From positions 1,054,001-1,118,000 of the forward strand of contig NC_056752.1 in the NCBI RefSeq assembly GCF_018687715.1: a DNA stretch of 64,000 bases. Reading direction: 5' to 3'. Shown in pieces: positions 47,380 through 64,000 of the stretch. The position numbers and the translations under genes are program-made. Under the pieces are notes generated by a model that saw only the letters and a list, made by a program, of their open reading frames with translations, had not been told where the DNA came from and made no database searches. The stretch is from Carya illinoinensis. Its lineage: Eukaryota > Streptophyta > Magnoliopsida > Fagales > Juglandaceae. Every line of letters starts with the position of its first letter. Within the stretch, counting starts at the first letter, position 1.

Positions 47380-48723
47380 TGTTGCCCAGATGACTAATAC
47401 AAGATGGGGGTGAATTGAGTTGTATTTAAAAAAAATAACAATTATAAATCAAATATACAATATAAAATATAAACAAAATACGAAACAACAATAAATATAA
47501 ATAGTAAGGGCAAGAGAGAAGCAAACTCAGTATGTTAACGAGGTTCAGTCTCACTGCCTACGTTCTCGCCTCAAGCTACCCTTTGAGGATCCCCAAATTT
47601 ACTATTCAACCTCTTTCCGGTGGAGATAGAAACCTATTATACCTTTGAACAACACCGCTATAAAAGATCCGTGTAGAACACCCTCTACACTTGCAATCAC
47701 CTTACACGTGGTGATTCAACTATTTCTTGTGTAGAATACTTTTTTCACACACAAGGGTTATACACATCATTTTACTGATACAAAAGCTGATAGTGGGTAG
47801 GTTATCAGAAAACATTTCTCAATGAGTAAAATAAGAACAATACAGCGCAAACTATATCTCTCTCAAAATGAACAAGAATTAAGACTCAATGTTTAGAGAA
47901 GAGAGAATGAAATCTTTGAATAAATGTTGTATGCTCTAGATGTTGTAAATGTGAAGCTCTCAAATGATTTATTTATAAGCATATGAGACTTCATATTCAA
48001 ATTTAAAAAGATTCACATGTCAAAAAGAATATCATTCATTTTTTCAAAAAATTCAAATAAAAGGTTCTTTTTTTTCAATTGTCAAAGACAACATAATTTA
48101 TTTTTCTAAAATTTCAAACCTAATCTTTTACTTTTGGCATATGACAGAAGGAGCACACTTTACTTTTCAAAAAATTCAAATCTAATTTTTTTTTATTTTT
48201 TGCATATGACAAAAGGAGCACACTTTACTTTTCAAATTTTTGAAACAAAAGCATCTACCTTTTATATAAGTCAAAAAAAAGTATCAATCACTTTTGAAAA
48301 TATTCAAATAAAACATGCACATGTGAAAGATGACAATCAGTCATTTTTAATATTTTCAAAGTTCAAAACTTTAATAATGTAATACACATGTGAAAGATGA
48401 CAATCAATCATCTTTCAAAATTTTCAAATTTAATTTTTAAAATATTCATGCACATGTAGAAAATATATTTTAATACTTTATGATAAAATATTAATTTTGA
48501 ACCTTAATCCTAATTTCAAAGTTTTAAAAAATTTACAACATTACTTTATGACTTTAATGTGAACTTGTTCCCTTCTTGTTTATGCTTGGTTCCTTGATGT
48601 GCTTGACTCCATTGTGGAGACAACTTAAGCTTGAGACTCCTTTATTATTTGAATTTATTTGTTATCATCAAAATCTACGTATAAATATATAATTACACAA
48701 GACTTAAAATCTTAGGTTCAACA
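47380..48723 (-). repeat. 5' LTR of the Sirevirus-like element
   Basis: 1,344 bp, starting TGTTGCCCAGATG and ending GGTTCAACA on plus. The inner part contains repeated GCATATGACAAAAGGAGCAC-like and CACATGTGAAAGATGACAAT-like segments, also partly kept in the shorter LTR. Confidence 0.92.
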
Positions 48724-48728
48724 CATGT

Positions 48729-49110
48729 AATAACACAGAATGATCCTACCATGAGGAAAAACAAGTCGATGATACAAGTTTATAACATTGCAGAACTTGG
48801 ATCTCAGTCAATACAAAAACCCAATCATCTCTTTCTTGCCTTAGACAAGGTCTACAAAGAGTTAACTTTTAATTGAAAATATTCAAGAAATTTTTTTTGA
48901 AGGTGGAGATATGTTAACCAATAATTCTAATATGTTAAGAACTTAAATTGTATCAAATTTTTTACAAACGATACAAGATCCTCCATGGGTGCTAATAAAA
49001 GGACAACCAAAATCTTTCCAAGCAAAGAGTCCAAAAGGGATTCAACCAACAAAGAAAAGGCATTGTAGCTGTAGCATTTATAAGAATGAGAGACATACTA
49101 AGAATAACTG
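48729..49110 (+). pseudogene. FAR1/FHY3-type pseudogene, C-terminal segment
   Basis: Continuation beyond the Sirevirus insertion. Near 48980-49110 the frame reads GQPKSFQAKSPKGIQPTKKR followed by HCSCSIYKNERHTKNN. This matches the C-terminal proline/lysine linker and CxxC...H zinc-knuckle-like end of FAR1/FRS proteins. Stops are present upstream. Sequence at about 49200-49300 could be a further 3' exon, not certain. Confidence 0.72.
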
Positions 49111-49704
49111 AATTTTTCGATGAGGTATACATATATATAATTTTTTTTATTTGTTCCAATCTGAGAACTTATTTCTTGAATTTATTTGTGTTTTGTTGTA
49201 GGGATCTTGGAGATACAACTAACAACATATCTCAAAACTATGGCCTTAGTGCAAATTTGGTTATATTGTATGTGATAATTGTATTGATTTTATTTTTATG
49301 TTAGCGTGATAACTTTTCAACAACATTAATTGATTTTATTTTTATGTTACAGCGAATGAACGTTGGAGTTAGATGGTGAAGGTTTTGAATTTTGGATGTG
49401 TTCTGGCTTATGTTACGGTGAGTGAATAAGGATGTATTTCTTGTCAACTTATTTTGTAATGTTTATGGAGTGAATGAAATTTTATGTTTTGATGTTATAG
49501 AATGAATGAAATTTTATGTAACTTCGTTGTAGCTTTAGTGATTTTATGGAGTGAATGAGATTTTCTGTAATTTTATGCAATGAATGACATTTATTAGGCA
49601 AACACCATGGCCGTGCCATATGCAAAACATGTTCATTTTAATAAAAGTCAATTGTCCAACAAGAGGCAAAGGTATCCTAAACATTACAAACAGTGACCTA
49701 AACA
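49111..49704. other. Spacer after the FAR1 pseudogene
   Basis: AT-rich with repeated GAATGAATGAAATTTTATG-like motifs at about 49460-49590. No gene called. Confidence 0.4.
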
Positions 49705-50151
49705 TTACATGAGTTTTAGCATTGACTGACATACATTATTTTTTCTAGAATATATAAAAATTTCAGCACAAATCACAATAAAAAATAACCATGATGAGAA
49801 CAACGCTTTCAAGATTTCTTTGTACTTCTTCTCCATGGCTTATAATTTAGCTTGATTGATCTTTACATGTTTATCATGTATCTTGTCGCTCTTTCATTGA
49901 GCTAATTCCAAAGTCATCCTGTAGCAAGTATTTTGTTCAATTTTAAGATCAATCCATTCAAAAAATTCACATTATTTGTTGATCTTATAGTTGGGATAAT
50001 TGCAAAATGGTCTGTCAAAAATATTAGCCTTGCCAGAAATCTGTAGCTTCAATGGAATGCTATAGTAGCAAAATGATCTCTCTAAAATAGTTTTATCTTT
50101 CCCTTTTATAGTCTAAGAATTTGAACTGAAATGAAAATTTGAACTTGTCAT
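49705..50151 (-). pseudogene. GRF-type zinc-finger protein, decayed
   Basis: One minus-strand frame from the ATG at 50151 to the TAA at 49705-49707 (about 148 codons) has four in-frame stops and no frameshift. It keeps the GRF zinc-finger landmarks: a Cys pair position (SFCYYSIPL, second Cys changed to Tyr), FDRPFCNYPNYK, then CEFFEWIDL. A Lys-rich helix follows (MEKKYKEILKAL) and a hydrophobic C-terminal segment (SSWLFFIVICAEIFI) like a tail anchor. Small plant GRF zinc-finger proteins with a C-terminal membrane segment are common. The nonsense changes fit CAA/CAG decay. Its position beside the FAR1-type pseudogene may reflect a shared mobile origin, which is inference. Confidence 0.7.
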
Positions 50152-53100
50152 TTTTCTGAAAAATATATACAATATTAGATACAATATGCTCTAAGCATGT
50201 TACACATACTCTCAATATAGTCTCAAAACATTTTACAAGGATGTTACAAGTATGCTCTAAGCACTTATTTTTTGAGTTACAAGAATGTTACAAGTGATTC
50301 AATGCTTAGTATGTTGCAAGAATGTTACCAAAATGTTTTAGAAGGATGACTACTATCAATGTTACCAGAATGCTAAAGTCAAGCTCCCATTCTATACTTG
50401 GAATAGATATTGTTCTTTGTTAGACATATTGAATAAATCCAAATAGCTCAATACGACTCATAGGTTGGAGTTTTTGCATGGTGCATACCAATTGAAGAAA
50501 TTACTCCCCAATTAACTCCTTAAATCCAAATCACCAAATATCTTACAATTAGCACTTCACATGCTTCTGTAGCTTTTAAATAATAAATAGATATCAATCT
50601 CATTTAATACATAGAAGCTATGTCCATGTTTAGATTGATTCGTGTTGTAATGGATTTTATTTATGCCATCCTCTAGTGGGTTCCAGCAACAACTTACACT
50701 CTAAAAAATGGGGCAATGTATTATTCAATGTAGTAAAATACAAAAGACAATCACAACTCCCAAACAAGGAAAACAAAGCAGATTGAGCACAAGACACCGT
50801 CCAGATTTTGGTTTTTCATGTAGGCTATTTTACAAAAATCATCAATAAGGAATTGAATCAACAGTAAGACTAATTTTTGTTTTACAGAAATCATCAATAA
50901 GGAATTGAATCCACAAAAAGGTTATTTTACATAAATCTCTAATAAGGAGTTCATGAATCAATAGTAAGGCTATTTTCCAAACGAAGTCTGAAAACATTTA
51001 GCTATAAACTGTGTGCTTATTGTGTCAAACAATATTAGCCCGTACCTTTTATAAGCAAATGCTAGCTTATACATGATCATTAACTTCTACGTAAGAGAAT
51101 TGAAGTATTTTCTTTATCAATAGCCAAAACAAATCGAAGTATGTTCTCGTCTTGAAAAAGACAACTTAAAAAATATCATCACTAAGAGTATACGGCTATT
51201 AATCCATACCATCTGCGTTATAGTTCTATTTTTCATTAGTTTTCGGCGTAAGCAAAGAAAGAATTAAAGGCTTGAATCTCATATTTAGAGCCAAATTACG
51301 ATAATTTAAAATAAAACCCAGTTGAGGAAAACAGAAGAGAAGGAGACCCATTTGATATTTTGGATATGTACCACCAAGGTCGATAATGATCTGTTGCACT
51401 CAGGAGGAAGAATCCAACGCTTTAGCCTTGAGGGAGTTTGGAGGTGATGTCGATGGGACAGAGGAGATGGGGTCAGAGCATCGATGGGAGAGAACCCAAC
51501 GCTTCAACCTTGAGGTAGCTTGGGGTGACGTCGATGGGAGAGATGAGAGGCATGAGGGATCTAGGTGAGAGATGGGAGAGAGGATGGGGGTGAAAGATAA
51601 GTTCTGTTACGTACAGGCAATATTTGTGCCTATACGCGCACCCCTATGATGTGGCAACACATTACGTCAGTATTTATTTAATTAAAAAACAAAAAATGCA
51701 AAATAGAGGAAGAAGTAAAGGGAACACTTTTCGTTTTCTCTGGTTTTCATCTTTGTTGATTTTGAAAAATCTGAGTTTTGGACAGGACTTCGTGTCTCGC
51801 CCATTTTCTTTTCGAACCGTATCCCCCAAAACAGCTTCAGAAGCAAAAGGTCTGTTTGCAACTTTGCATACGACTACTATGAAATTTTTCTTCTACTTTT
51901 TCTTTTCAAGTTTTCTTCTTCTTCTCTTACTGCTTTAACCCAGTTTTCATGCTATTAATTACTTCTGGATTTGTTTTCCGGGTTTTCCTTCCTGGGGGCT
52001 TCTTTCTTCAGCTTGAATATATACCATTGCTCCATGTGATTTCTTTTTTTTATCTTTTGTCAATAAAAACCAACCAGTCAAAATAAATTATATCCTAAGT
52101 AGCGCAATGTTCACAATAGAAATTTGTGGTTGATATTATGTTTGGCTGTCGAGAAAACTCAAGAAAAAAAATGAAAATTAGTTCTAAGTTTCAATTGGTA
52201 CACTCTAAGATTTCCGATTTCGAGAAATTTAGAAAAAAATGAGCTGGATTTTGACACAAAATATACATGGTATCAAAACTCTCATCAATGAACACATAGA
52301 CTAGAGAAAAAATTGAAATCTAAAACAAGAAAAAAATAGACAGCAAGTCTTTTCACAAAGTAAATGAATCGTTTTCAAAATAACAAGGGATTAAAAGGGC
52401 TAGAGAAACGTTTCATCAAGCGGAGGAAGAAAGGAAATGCGGTAAATGCTGATCTTGAGGAGAGGAGAAAGAAATCTAATAAAGGACCCAACATTAAAAA
52501 AACACACTATTTTTTCTAATTCAAACAATAATATCATCGCATTTTGCCATCTCAGCTGGCGTGCACGGAACCTTCCCCCCGTCATGCTTGCAAATAGACT
52601 TTTTGTTGAGAGATATGGACAAGAGGTTTTTTTTCCCTTCCATGGGTGTTTTCGGCTGTGTGCCACGGTTCCATTGTTGGTCCTATGGGTGTGCTATGTG
52701 GCAAGAAATTATTGGATGCTGTTTTCAATCCTTTAATAGTGTGACCCATTAGAAGATTTGCTCTAGTTCAGAAATATTATATGTAATACAAAAAAATCTG
52801 TGTATCAGAGAGAATTAAAGATGTATTTTTTTTTTTCTTTTTTTGACATCTAAATACTAAATTGCGTGGTTTAAACTTAAGTTACAAATCTAATAACATG
52901 GCTTGAACTTGTAGGGCATCTCTCGAATACGTGCATCAATTACGGCGTCGTTTCTCTCGCTCAAACTGCCACTCTGTCTGAGTCTTGCGCAAAATATCTC
53001 CATCAGACGGTCCCGTAGATAGCATCATCAAGTCGTTTCTTATCCGCTATCCCTGCGAAAGCCCCCTCAAAACCCTCTCTGCTTCACTGCGCCCGAAAAC

Positions 53101-53182
53101 TCTTTCGCTTCAATGCCACTACATCAGGTAATTCGTACTCCTTGATTCTTCTCAACTCCTACACTTTGGATTCCCCTACTCA
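50152..53182. other. Intergenic; promoter of the RNC1-like gene at its end
   Basis: No gene recognised. At 50200-50370 there is loose repetition of ATGTTACAAG-like words. At 51420-51560 a G-rich duplicated phrase occurs (CGATGGGA...GAGA). The last few hundred bases before 53183 should hold the promoter and leader of the RNC1-like gene, including a short upstream frame at 53113-53145. Confidence 0.4.
53113..53145 (+). promoter_or_regulatory. Short upstream ORF before the RNC1-like start
   Basis: ATG at 53113 followed by ten codons and TGA at 53143-53145, 37 bp upstream of the main ATG. It could damp translation if it lies in the mRNA. The sequence CAG|GTAATT within it could instead be a splice donor. 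Confidence 0.4.
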
Positions 53183-56100
53183 ATGGAACTTTCATCTTCC
53201 TTCGTACACTTGCACACATGCAACAATTGCTCTTCTTCATCCTCCTTCTTCCCCTTCCCAATCCAAACCCACCGCAATTCCACCAACCCCACGCGGAGAA
53301 TCCATCGTATCTATGCGGTGGCTGTCGACCCACAAAAAGAACTCCCCAAGAACAGCCCCCAGAGGCTTCTCAAGGAGCTGGCCGAGCGCAAAAGAGCCAC
53401 TTCTCCCAAGAAGAAGTTCCCCCCTAAGAGGTTCATTCTGAGGCCCCCATTGGACGATCAGAGATTAGCCCAACGGTTCCTCAACAGCCCCCAGATGTCC
53501 CTCAAATCGTTCCCCTTGTTAAGCTCTTGCTTGCCGTCGTCGCGGCTCAACTTCGCCGACAAGACCTGGATGGAGGAGTACCTGCTCGAGGCGAAGCAGG
53601 CTCTGGGGTACCCTTTGGAGGCCTCGGACGAGCGGTTCGGGGACGATAACCCGGCGAAGCAGTTTGATACTTTGTTGTACTTGGCCTTTCAGCACCCCGC
53701 GTGCGAGAGGACTAAGGCGCGGCACGTTCGGTCGGGCCACTCGAGGCTTCTCTTCTTGGGGCAGTACGTGCTTGAGTTGGCGTTTGCGGAATATTTCTTG
53801 CAGAGATATCCGAGGGAGTCCCCGGCTCCGATGAGAGAGAGGGTTTTCGGGTTGATTGGGAAGCGGAACCTGCCCAAGTGGATTAAAGCCGCGAGCTTGC
53901 AGAACTTGGTGTTTCCGTATGATGATATGGATAAGTTGAAGAGGAGGGAGCGCGAGCCGCCCGCGAAGTGAGTTTCTTACTGTTCTTCATTTTAGTTCAA
54001 ATGCAAAACTTTCGCTGTTGAACAATGTGGTAATTAATTGAGTGGGCGTCTTAGTAAGTTGAAATTTATAGTCTTTGCAGAAGTGGGTACTGTGGTATTG
54101 TTATAGAAGACTTGCTGTGCATTTGATTCGTCATTGATTTGATTGTAATGGTAATTGAAGTTAAGAGTGTCTCTTGCTAGACCTATAAAAAAAAAAGGAG
54201 TGTCTCTTGCTAGAATTTCCCATAAAGTTGCTTCTAATTGAATGCTAATCTTAAGAGTGTTGCTTGATTCACAGATGCCTGCACCTTTTTATAGGGATGC
54301 CTAATGCACTCTCTATGATATCCCATATCGGGGGAGTGTAGGTGGTAAATGGGATTCCACATTGTTTGGGACGTAGAAGTTTTTTGTTCTTTATAATGAA
54401 TTCAAAGGGCTCTAATTGTACCAGTCCTTTTAGAGTATACCCAAATGTGGCCTGGGCCTTCTTTAGGACATTACAAAATAGTATTAAAGTCAATCTCAAT
54501 GGGAAATGTGGGATTCTAGCTGTGCCACCTATATGATGGAATGGTTCAACGAGGATGTTGAGAATTTATGATAGGAGATTGTAATACCCCATATTGAGGA
54601 GTATCGGTGGTGAATTAAGGAGTATAGGTGGTGAATAAGATTCAACTTTGCTTGGGAGAGAGAAGTCCTTGCTTTTTATAATGCATCCAAGGGGCTTCAA
54701 TTGTACCAATGACTAATCCTTCAAGTACAGGCCCATATGTACACTTGCTTGCGTTAAAAACTCTTGCCTGGAAACGTTCTCACATAGGCTCAGAAATTCA
54801 TTTCAATCGTTCGATGAAATGAACCATTGGAAGCTAAAGCTCATTAATGCGTGCACCAAGTAAGCAATCACACATAGGCTCATAAATAACAGTTAGGCTC
54901 TGAGATTGTGCATTCTTGCCTTCCAACATGGTATGCCTTAACCGAGTACATTAGGCATATGGTTGCTGATGGCATGGAGCATCGAGATGGTTGCATGTTT
55001 TTCTTTATGCTCCTTATTTACCCCATATGAGTTTCTGTAGACATGGTTATCAAAAAAAGAAAAACAAAAGCAGCCACAAAGTGTCCATATATATATATTT
55101 TGGTTATTGAAACCAAGTCCCAACTAATGAGCAAGAGGTCGCTATCGTCAGAACTATATTTGTGTGACTGCCTCTAATGAACAAGAGGTTGCAATAGTCA
55201 GAACTGTATACGTGATGGTAGCAGAATTAGTTCAAGTCAATCACTTCCTACCCATCTATTGGAGGTGGAAATTTGATTGTCCGAAAAAATGTGCCTATAG
55301 AAATTCAGCTTAGACTTATCGATGGTACAGTACTCTATGCTATGAACTTGGTTATTCTGGACTATGAATACCCTATCTGACAATTGAAACGCCACATAAC
55401 TATTATGTAATGAGAACAGTTGAGCAAGATCTTGCCTTCGTGCAGTGGATTAAAAGTTAGCTATGAGTCTTTTGTTTGCTGTTGTAAAATCATTTACCAT
55501 GATGTGTTTGATTTTTCCCATGAGAATTCATAATTGACAGGCAGAATATAGACTTTGTATTTGTTTAACACTCATAATTGACGGGCAGAACACTCTTGAG
55601 TTCTAACTTTGGTATGATGGGAGCAGGTGTGTATTCTGGGCTTTGTTTGGTGCAATATATCTTTGTTTCGGTATGCCAGAAGTATATCGGGTTCTTTTTG
55701 AAGTGTTTGGCATGGACCCAGAAGCTGAGGACTGCCAACCAAAATTACGAAGACAACTTGAAGATGTAGATTATGTCTCTGTTGAATTTGAAGGCAAAAA
55801 GCTCAGCTGGCAGGATGTTGCAGCCTATAAAGTAAGCTCTATTCCTTATCAAAAATAAAGTAAGCTCTATTCTGTTTCTGTATTATTTCTCATTCTGTTT
55901 CTGTATTATTTCTCCACCAAATGTAAACACGGAGTCTAATCTTGTGCATGTTATAGGCACACCCAAGCTTGACATATGTGGACTATTGACTAGATGTTTT
56001 AGACTGGACAAGTTTCTAGATTTGGTCGCTTTGAATTTGATTTTTGAATTATAAAAGGAAAGTAATTTTGTAGTCTAATTATGTTAATCAATATTTAAGT

Positions 56101-57446
56101 GAGTAGGTGGTCTTCAGTATATTTGGTTGCTGAATACAATATGAATGTTGAAACTCTAATCACGTTGGAAGGAATCCCACATAATTTTTCTTTTTAACCT
56201 CTTCACAGCCTCCAGAAGATGCTCTTTTTGCACACCCAAGGCTCTTCAGGGCTTGCGTTCCACCAGGCATGCATCGGTTCAGAGGCAATATATGGGATTT
56301 TGAGAGCAGACCCCAAGTTATGCAAACACTGGGATACCCCTTAGCAATGAAAGATCGAATTCCAGATATCACTGAAGCCAGGAACATTGAACTTGGACTT
56401 GGGTTGCAGGTAGTTCTTTTGCTGCCTCTTATTTCACTTTTCCTCATCCTTCCTAAACACATGCGTCTATTACCCATTGATTGTAGCATGTTGTTTTTTT
56501 AATGCATTTATGATGAAGTTTCGAAGAGGTTTAGGGAAAAATTATATAAGCAACTGTGCTTGTAGATAAAGTTGACTTGCCTGATATCCTTTACAATTGT
56601 TTTCTTGTTCTATGATTAGTGCCATACAATTGATGCACAGGTAAAGTTCAATGGTGTACACTTGGTGTGCCATTTTATCAACCATTTCTCAACACCTTAA
56701 ACTCCCAATCATCACGATTCGTATATGGTTCAGAACTTCTACTTGGTATTTTTTGATATATATATATATGAAGTCAATTCAATTTAATTTTCTAATACCT
56801 GCTTTAAATTATATATGGTTAATTGTCCGACATTTGTGAAATTTTACTTAGCTACTGTATCCCTGATGTACTGTTAATTTGTCATTGAAATACAGCTTTG
56901 TTTTCTACATCCATCAAAGCACAAGTTTGAGCATCCACGCTTTTGCTACGAGCGATTAGAATATGTTGGGCAGAAGATCCAGGTAATAAATGTTTTTGCA
57001 ATGCAATCCTCATGATAGTTACCAATGCATTATCGCTCGGTTTAAAAGCACAACCCAGACTTTGCTTTACCCTTATAGAATGTGGAGGAAAGGAGACATC
57101 TTGATATTTGTGGCTTTGTCTGGTTTAGGATCTTGTGATGGCTGAGAAATTGTTGATGAAGCATATAGATGCCCCTGGTCTGTGGCTACAGGAGAGGCAC
57201 CGGCGGCTTCTTATGAACAAGTTCTGTGGGAGGTATTTGAGGGACAAGCATCTCCATAGCTTTATCATTTATTCTGAGCAGGTTCAAGATGCATACGAGC
57301 ACAATCGAAGACTAAGGAACCCAGCTACTACTGCTGTTCAACAAGCCCTTCATGGGCTAGCATACACTGTTTACGGGAAGCCCGATGTAAGACGCCTCAT
57401 GTTTGAGGTTTTTGATTTTGAGCAAGTCCAACCTAAAGCCGTGTGA
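53183..57446 (+). CDS. RNC1: RNC1-like chloroplast RNase III-domain protein
   Basis: Five exons: 53183-53967, 55627-55831, 56209-56409, 56896-56982, 57129-57446. All have GT-AG borders with consistent phase, giving 531 residues. The Ser/Thr-rich, acid-poor N terminus (about 45 residues) looks like a plastid transit peptide. Two RNase III-like folds follow. The first has HSRLLFLGQYVLELAFAEYF, where the signature ERLEFLGD-type residues are replaced. The second has ERLEYVGQKIQ, where the catalytic Asp is Gln. This loss of catalytic residues, the plastid signal and the overall layout match RNC1. In maize RNC1 binds group II introns and promotes their splicing in chloroplasts without cleaving RNA. 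The length is close to that of maize RNC1. It is a housekeeping nuclear gene for plastid RNA processing. Assignment is by recognition; an alignment would confirm it. Confidence 0.93.
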
Positions 57447-58760
57447 AGATGTAAGGGCACAAATATGAATCCAGGGTAACATAAGATGAAAGCATTTGCA
57501 TTCTCTACAGACTTGACCCTTTTTAACAAATGAGGTATACTTCCATCCACCATCTGCTTGTAGATCCAGTTCGAGTTTGTCTTAACAGGGCTTATGTAAT
57601 GTAGATTTTTAAGTAATGTTGGTTGGTTATTTCAAACTCCATCAAATGCTTTGAACTCAAGTGCCATAAAAGCTTTGGGTTCTAAAAAATTTCTTCTTCG
57701 CGTGGGCATTTTTTTTGTTTCCTGACAAATCTGGACCCCAAGACTGATTGCTAGATATGGAAGGCGTGTGTAAAGAAAGGAACATACCACCCAAGCTTCA
57801 GGACCAGCGTGAAAAGCTTCTTCAAGCCCAATTTGTGAGGATAAAGGCTCTATATCTTTCTTGTGCTCGTCGTCTGAAAAAGATAGGCGAAAGCGCCCGA
57901 ATGGTTGTTATGTTTTGTTTGGACGTTGTTATTATAGAAGAATAGCCAGCATTTTTATGGGTTAGGTATTACCGTGAACGCCACCGAAGGGTTGACAATT
58001 GATTTTAATATCATAGCAGCTGGACGTGAAAAGAGTTGTTCTCTTAACATATCCATCACCGATCAAACATAAAAGTTGACAAGACTCCAAACATAAAAGT
58101 TGACAAAACTCCAATTCCTTTCCGATGCCGAAAATTATCTTTTTAAACTTATTTTTCTTTTACTTATATATTCTTCTTTTAAAAAATATTGTTATACCTT
58201 ATAAATTTATCATTTTTGTCCCATTATTGACGGGTAGTGATTGAAATATAAATTTATTTTAAATGCATTACATCAACATTATTACTATTTTAAGACTAAT
58301 AATAATAAATATTTAAGACGAAAGAAACATTATTATTTTTTTGTTGATTTTTTTTTTATTATCTCTAGCTTGTAGGATAAAATCGCTTAAAATCTAATTG
58401 GGATCTAGAAAAATAAAGTATAATTTATTGTTATCCATCTAAATTTTGCAAAAAAATAAAAACAAAAAAAAACTGTAAAGAGTTTTTCTATTCATTATTA
58501 TCACACATTATATTTATTTTTTATTTTTATTTTAAATTAATTGAATTTTTTTATTTGTCGTTAATACATCATTTATTTCAGTGTGATATATGATGTACGA
58601 AAATAATGATTCGAAAAATCTATACGAAGGGAATCTAATATATATGAGTTGCCAACGTCAGCAGATTCTCAACACCAATAATAAATTCGATTCATCCAGA
58701 TAATTTCATGCCCTTGCTATCGTGCAACGTGTAAGTAGTGATGGGCTTCTGTCGCGGCTC
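57447..58760. other. 3' UTR of RNC1-like gene, spacer, CK2 promoter
   Basis: The first part is the probable 3' UTR of the RNC1-like gene. 58140-58620 is very AT-rich. The region before 58761 should hold the CK2 alpha promoter and leader, with two short upstream frames. An open frame at 57748-57945 has no recognisable domain and is not called. Confidence 0.45.

Positions 58761-58764
<4 letters not shown>
58708..58764 (+). promoter_or_regulatory. Two upstream ORFs before the CK2 alpha start
   Basis: uORF1 runs 58708-58734 (8 codons plus stop). uORF2 runs 58741-58764 (7 codons plus TGA). Its stop overlaps the proposed main ATG at 58761 as ATGA, a layout known to allow termination-reinitiation. 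A GTAAGT at 58731 could also be a splice donor, which would change the leader. Confidence 0.5.
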
Positions 58765-63678
<4,914 letters not shown>

Positions 63679-64000
63679 GCTGTTTGTATGCGAACAAACC
63701 AGAGGCCATGCTATATGGAGTATGTATCATAACGTCTATAAAGTTTTATGGCTGCCTCACTGGAAGTAGGCAGTGAAACTTGTGTATGGGAGGGGTGGGG
63801 TTCTTAAATGATTTTGTGAAGTCTGTTGTTTCGGTTGAATTAACATTTGTGTTCTCAAGCCTCTCCTCGGTATCGGAAGGTTTACAATTTCACCATCGTC
63901 TTTCTTTTGAAGCCCTTCACCATTCACTTTGTCGTCAGTTAATGAATACCTGTTAAAATTCAAACTCCGGGGTTTATAAGGTGAAGTAGGAAAGCAACCG
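63679..64000 (+). other. 3' UTR of the CK2 alpha gene
   Basis: Downstream of the stop at 63676-63678 to the window end; probably the 3' UTR. No other gene is visible. Confidence 0.55.

Larger units (their letters stand above)
40421..48723 (-). mobile_element. Sirevirus-like copia retrotransposon, decayed
   Basis: An 8,303-bp element on the minus strand with perfect target duplication CATGT (40416-40420, 48724-48728). LTRs are 40421-41503 (3' LTR, 1,083 bp) and 47380-48723 (5' LTR, 1,344 bp). The primer site TTAGTATCAGAGCAAGG on minus adjoins the 5' LTR. The polypurine tract AAAAAAGGAGGAGAT adjoins the 3' LTR. Gene order on minus is gag (about 47321-45900), pre-integrase and integrase, reverse transcriptase, RNase H: copia order. 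The long LTRs, gag with zinc knuckle plus coiled coil, and extra sequence between RNase H and the 3' LTR suggest the SIRE/Maximus lineage. All proteins carry stops, so the copy is inactive. A decayed frame runs antisense at 42060-42497. Confidence 0.92.

Noticed and set aside
51386..51568. 60-codon frame rich in Glu/Arg/Gly
   Set aside because: Derived from a G-rich imperfect internal repeat; no domain.
57748..57945. 65-codon frame after the RNC1-like gene
   Set aside because: No domain, lies in the probable 3' UTR or spacer, no promoter visible.

Overview
This window is nuclear DNA of a flowering plant, most likely a eudicot. It has AT-rich intergenic sequence, GT-AG introns, LTR retrotransposons, MITEs and four plant-type protein-coding genes. 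I see no rRNA or tRNA gene, no CRISPR array and no bacterial gene organisation. A woody species (for example Fagales) is only a guess from gene style.

Layout. 1-2.9 kb: a two-exon plant-specific gene (DUF863-like) on +, behind a long (TC)n microsatellite. 3-6 kb: AT-rich spacer and a truncated hAT MITE. 6.1-10.6 kb: a complete but decayed Ty1/copia element on - (LTRs about 200 bp, TSD GACGT). 11.2-14.0 kb: a five-exon BTB-NPH3 (NRL family) gene on -. 14-29 kb: gene-poor spacer with three further hAT MITEs of one family, a MITE nested inside another hAT MITE, a 139-bp CACTA MITE, a CACTA end fragment and a 172-bp tandem duplication. 29.3-35.3 kb: a young non-autonomous LTR element with a full-length gag, no pol, and LTRs differing at 2 of 932 sites (a TR-GAG element of Sirevirus affinity). 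36.9-49.1 kb: a FAR1/FHY3-type (MULE-derived) pseudogene split by two LTR retrotransposons: a 1.6-kb non-coding element (TSD GTATT) and an 8.3-kb Sirevirus-like copia on - (TSD CATGT). The latter carries a decayed open frame antisense to itself. 49.7-50.2 kb: a decayed GRF-type zinc-finger ORF. 53.2-57.4 kb: a five-exon RNC1-like chloroplast protein with two RNase III folds lacking catalytic residues. 58.8-63.7 kb: a ten-exon casein kinase II alpha gene, probably the plastid type.

The four host genes are not a functional cluster. NRL proteins act in phototropin/auxin-type signalling, RNC1 in plastid intron splicing and CK2 alpha in phosphorylation, possibly in plastids. The most unusual parts are the transposon region at 29-50 kb: the gag-only element with multiplied polypurine tracts, and the antisense frame inside the Sirevirus. 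All exon limits were set by eye from splice consensus and reading phase; no alignment or transcript data were available.
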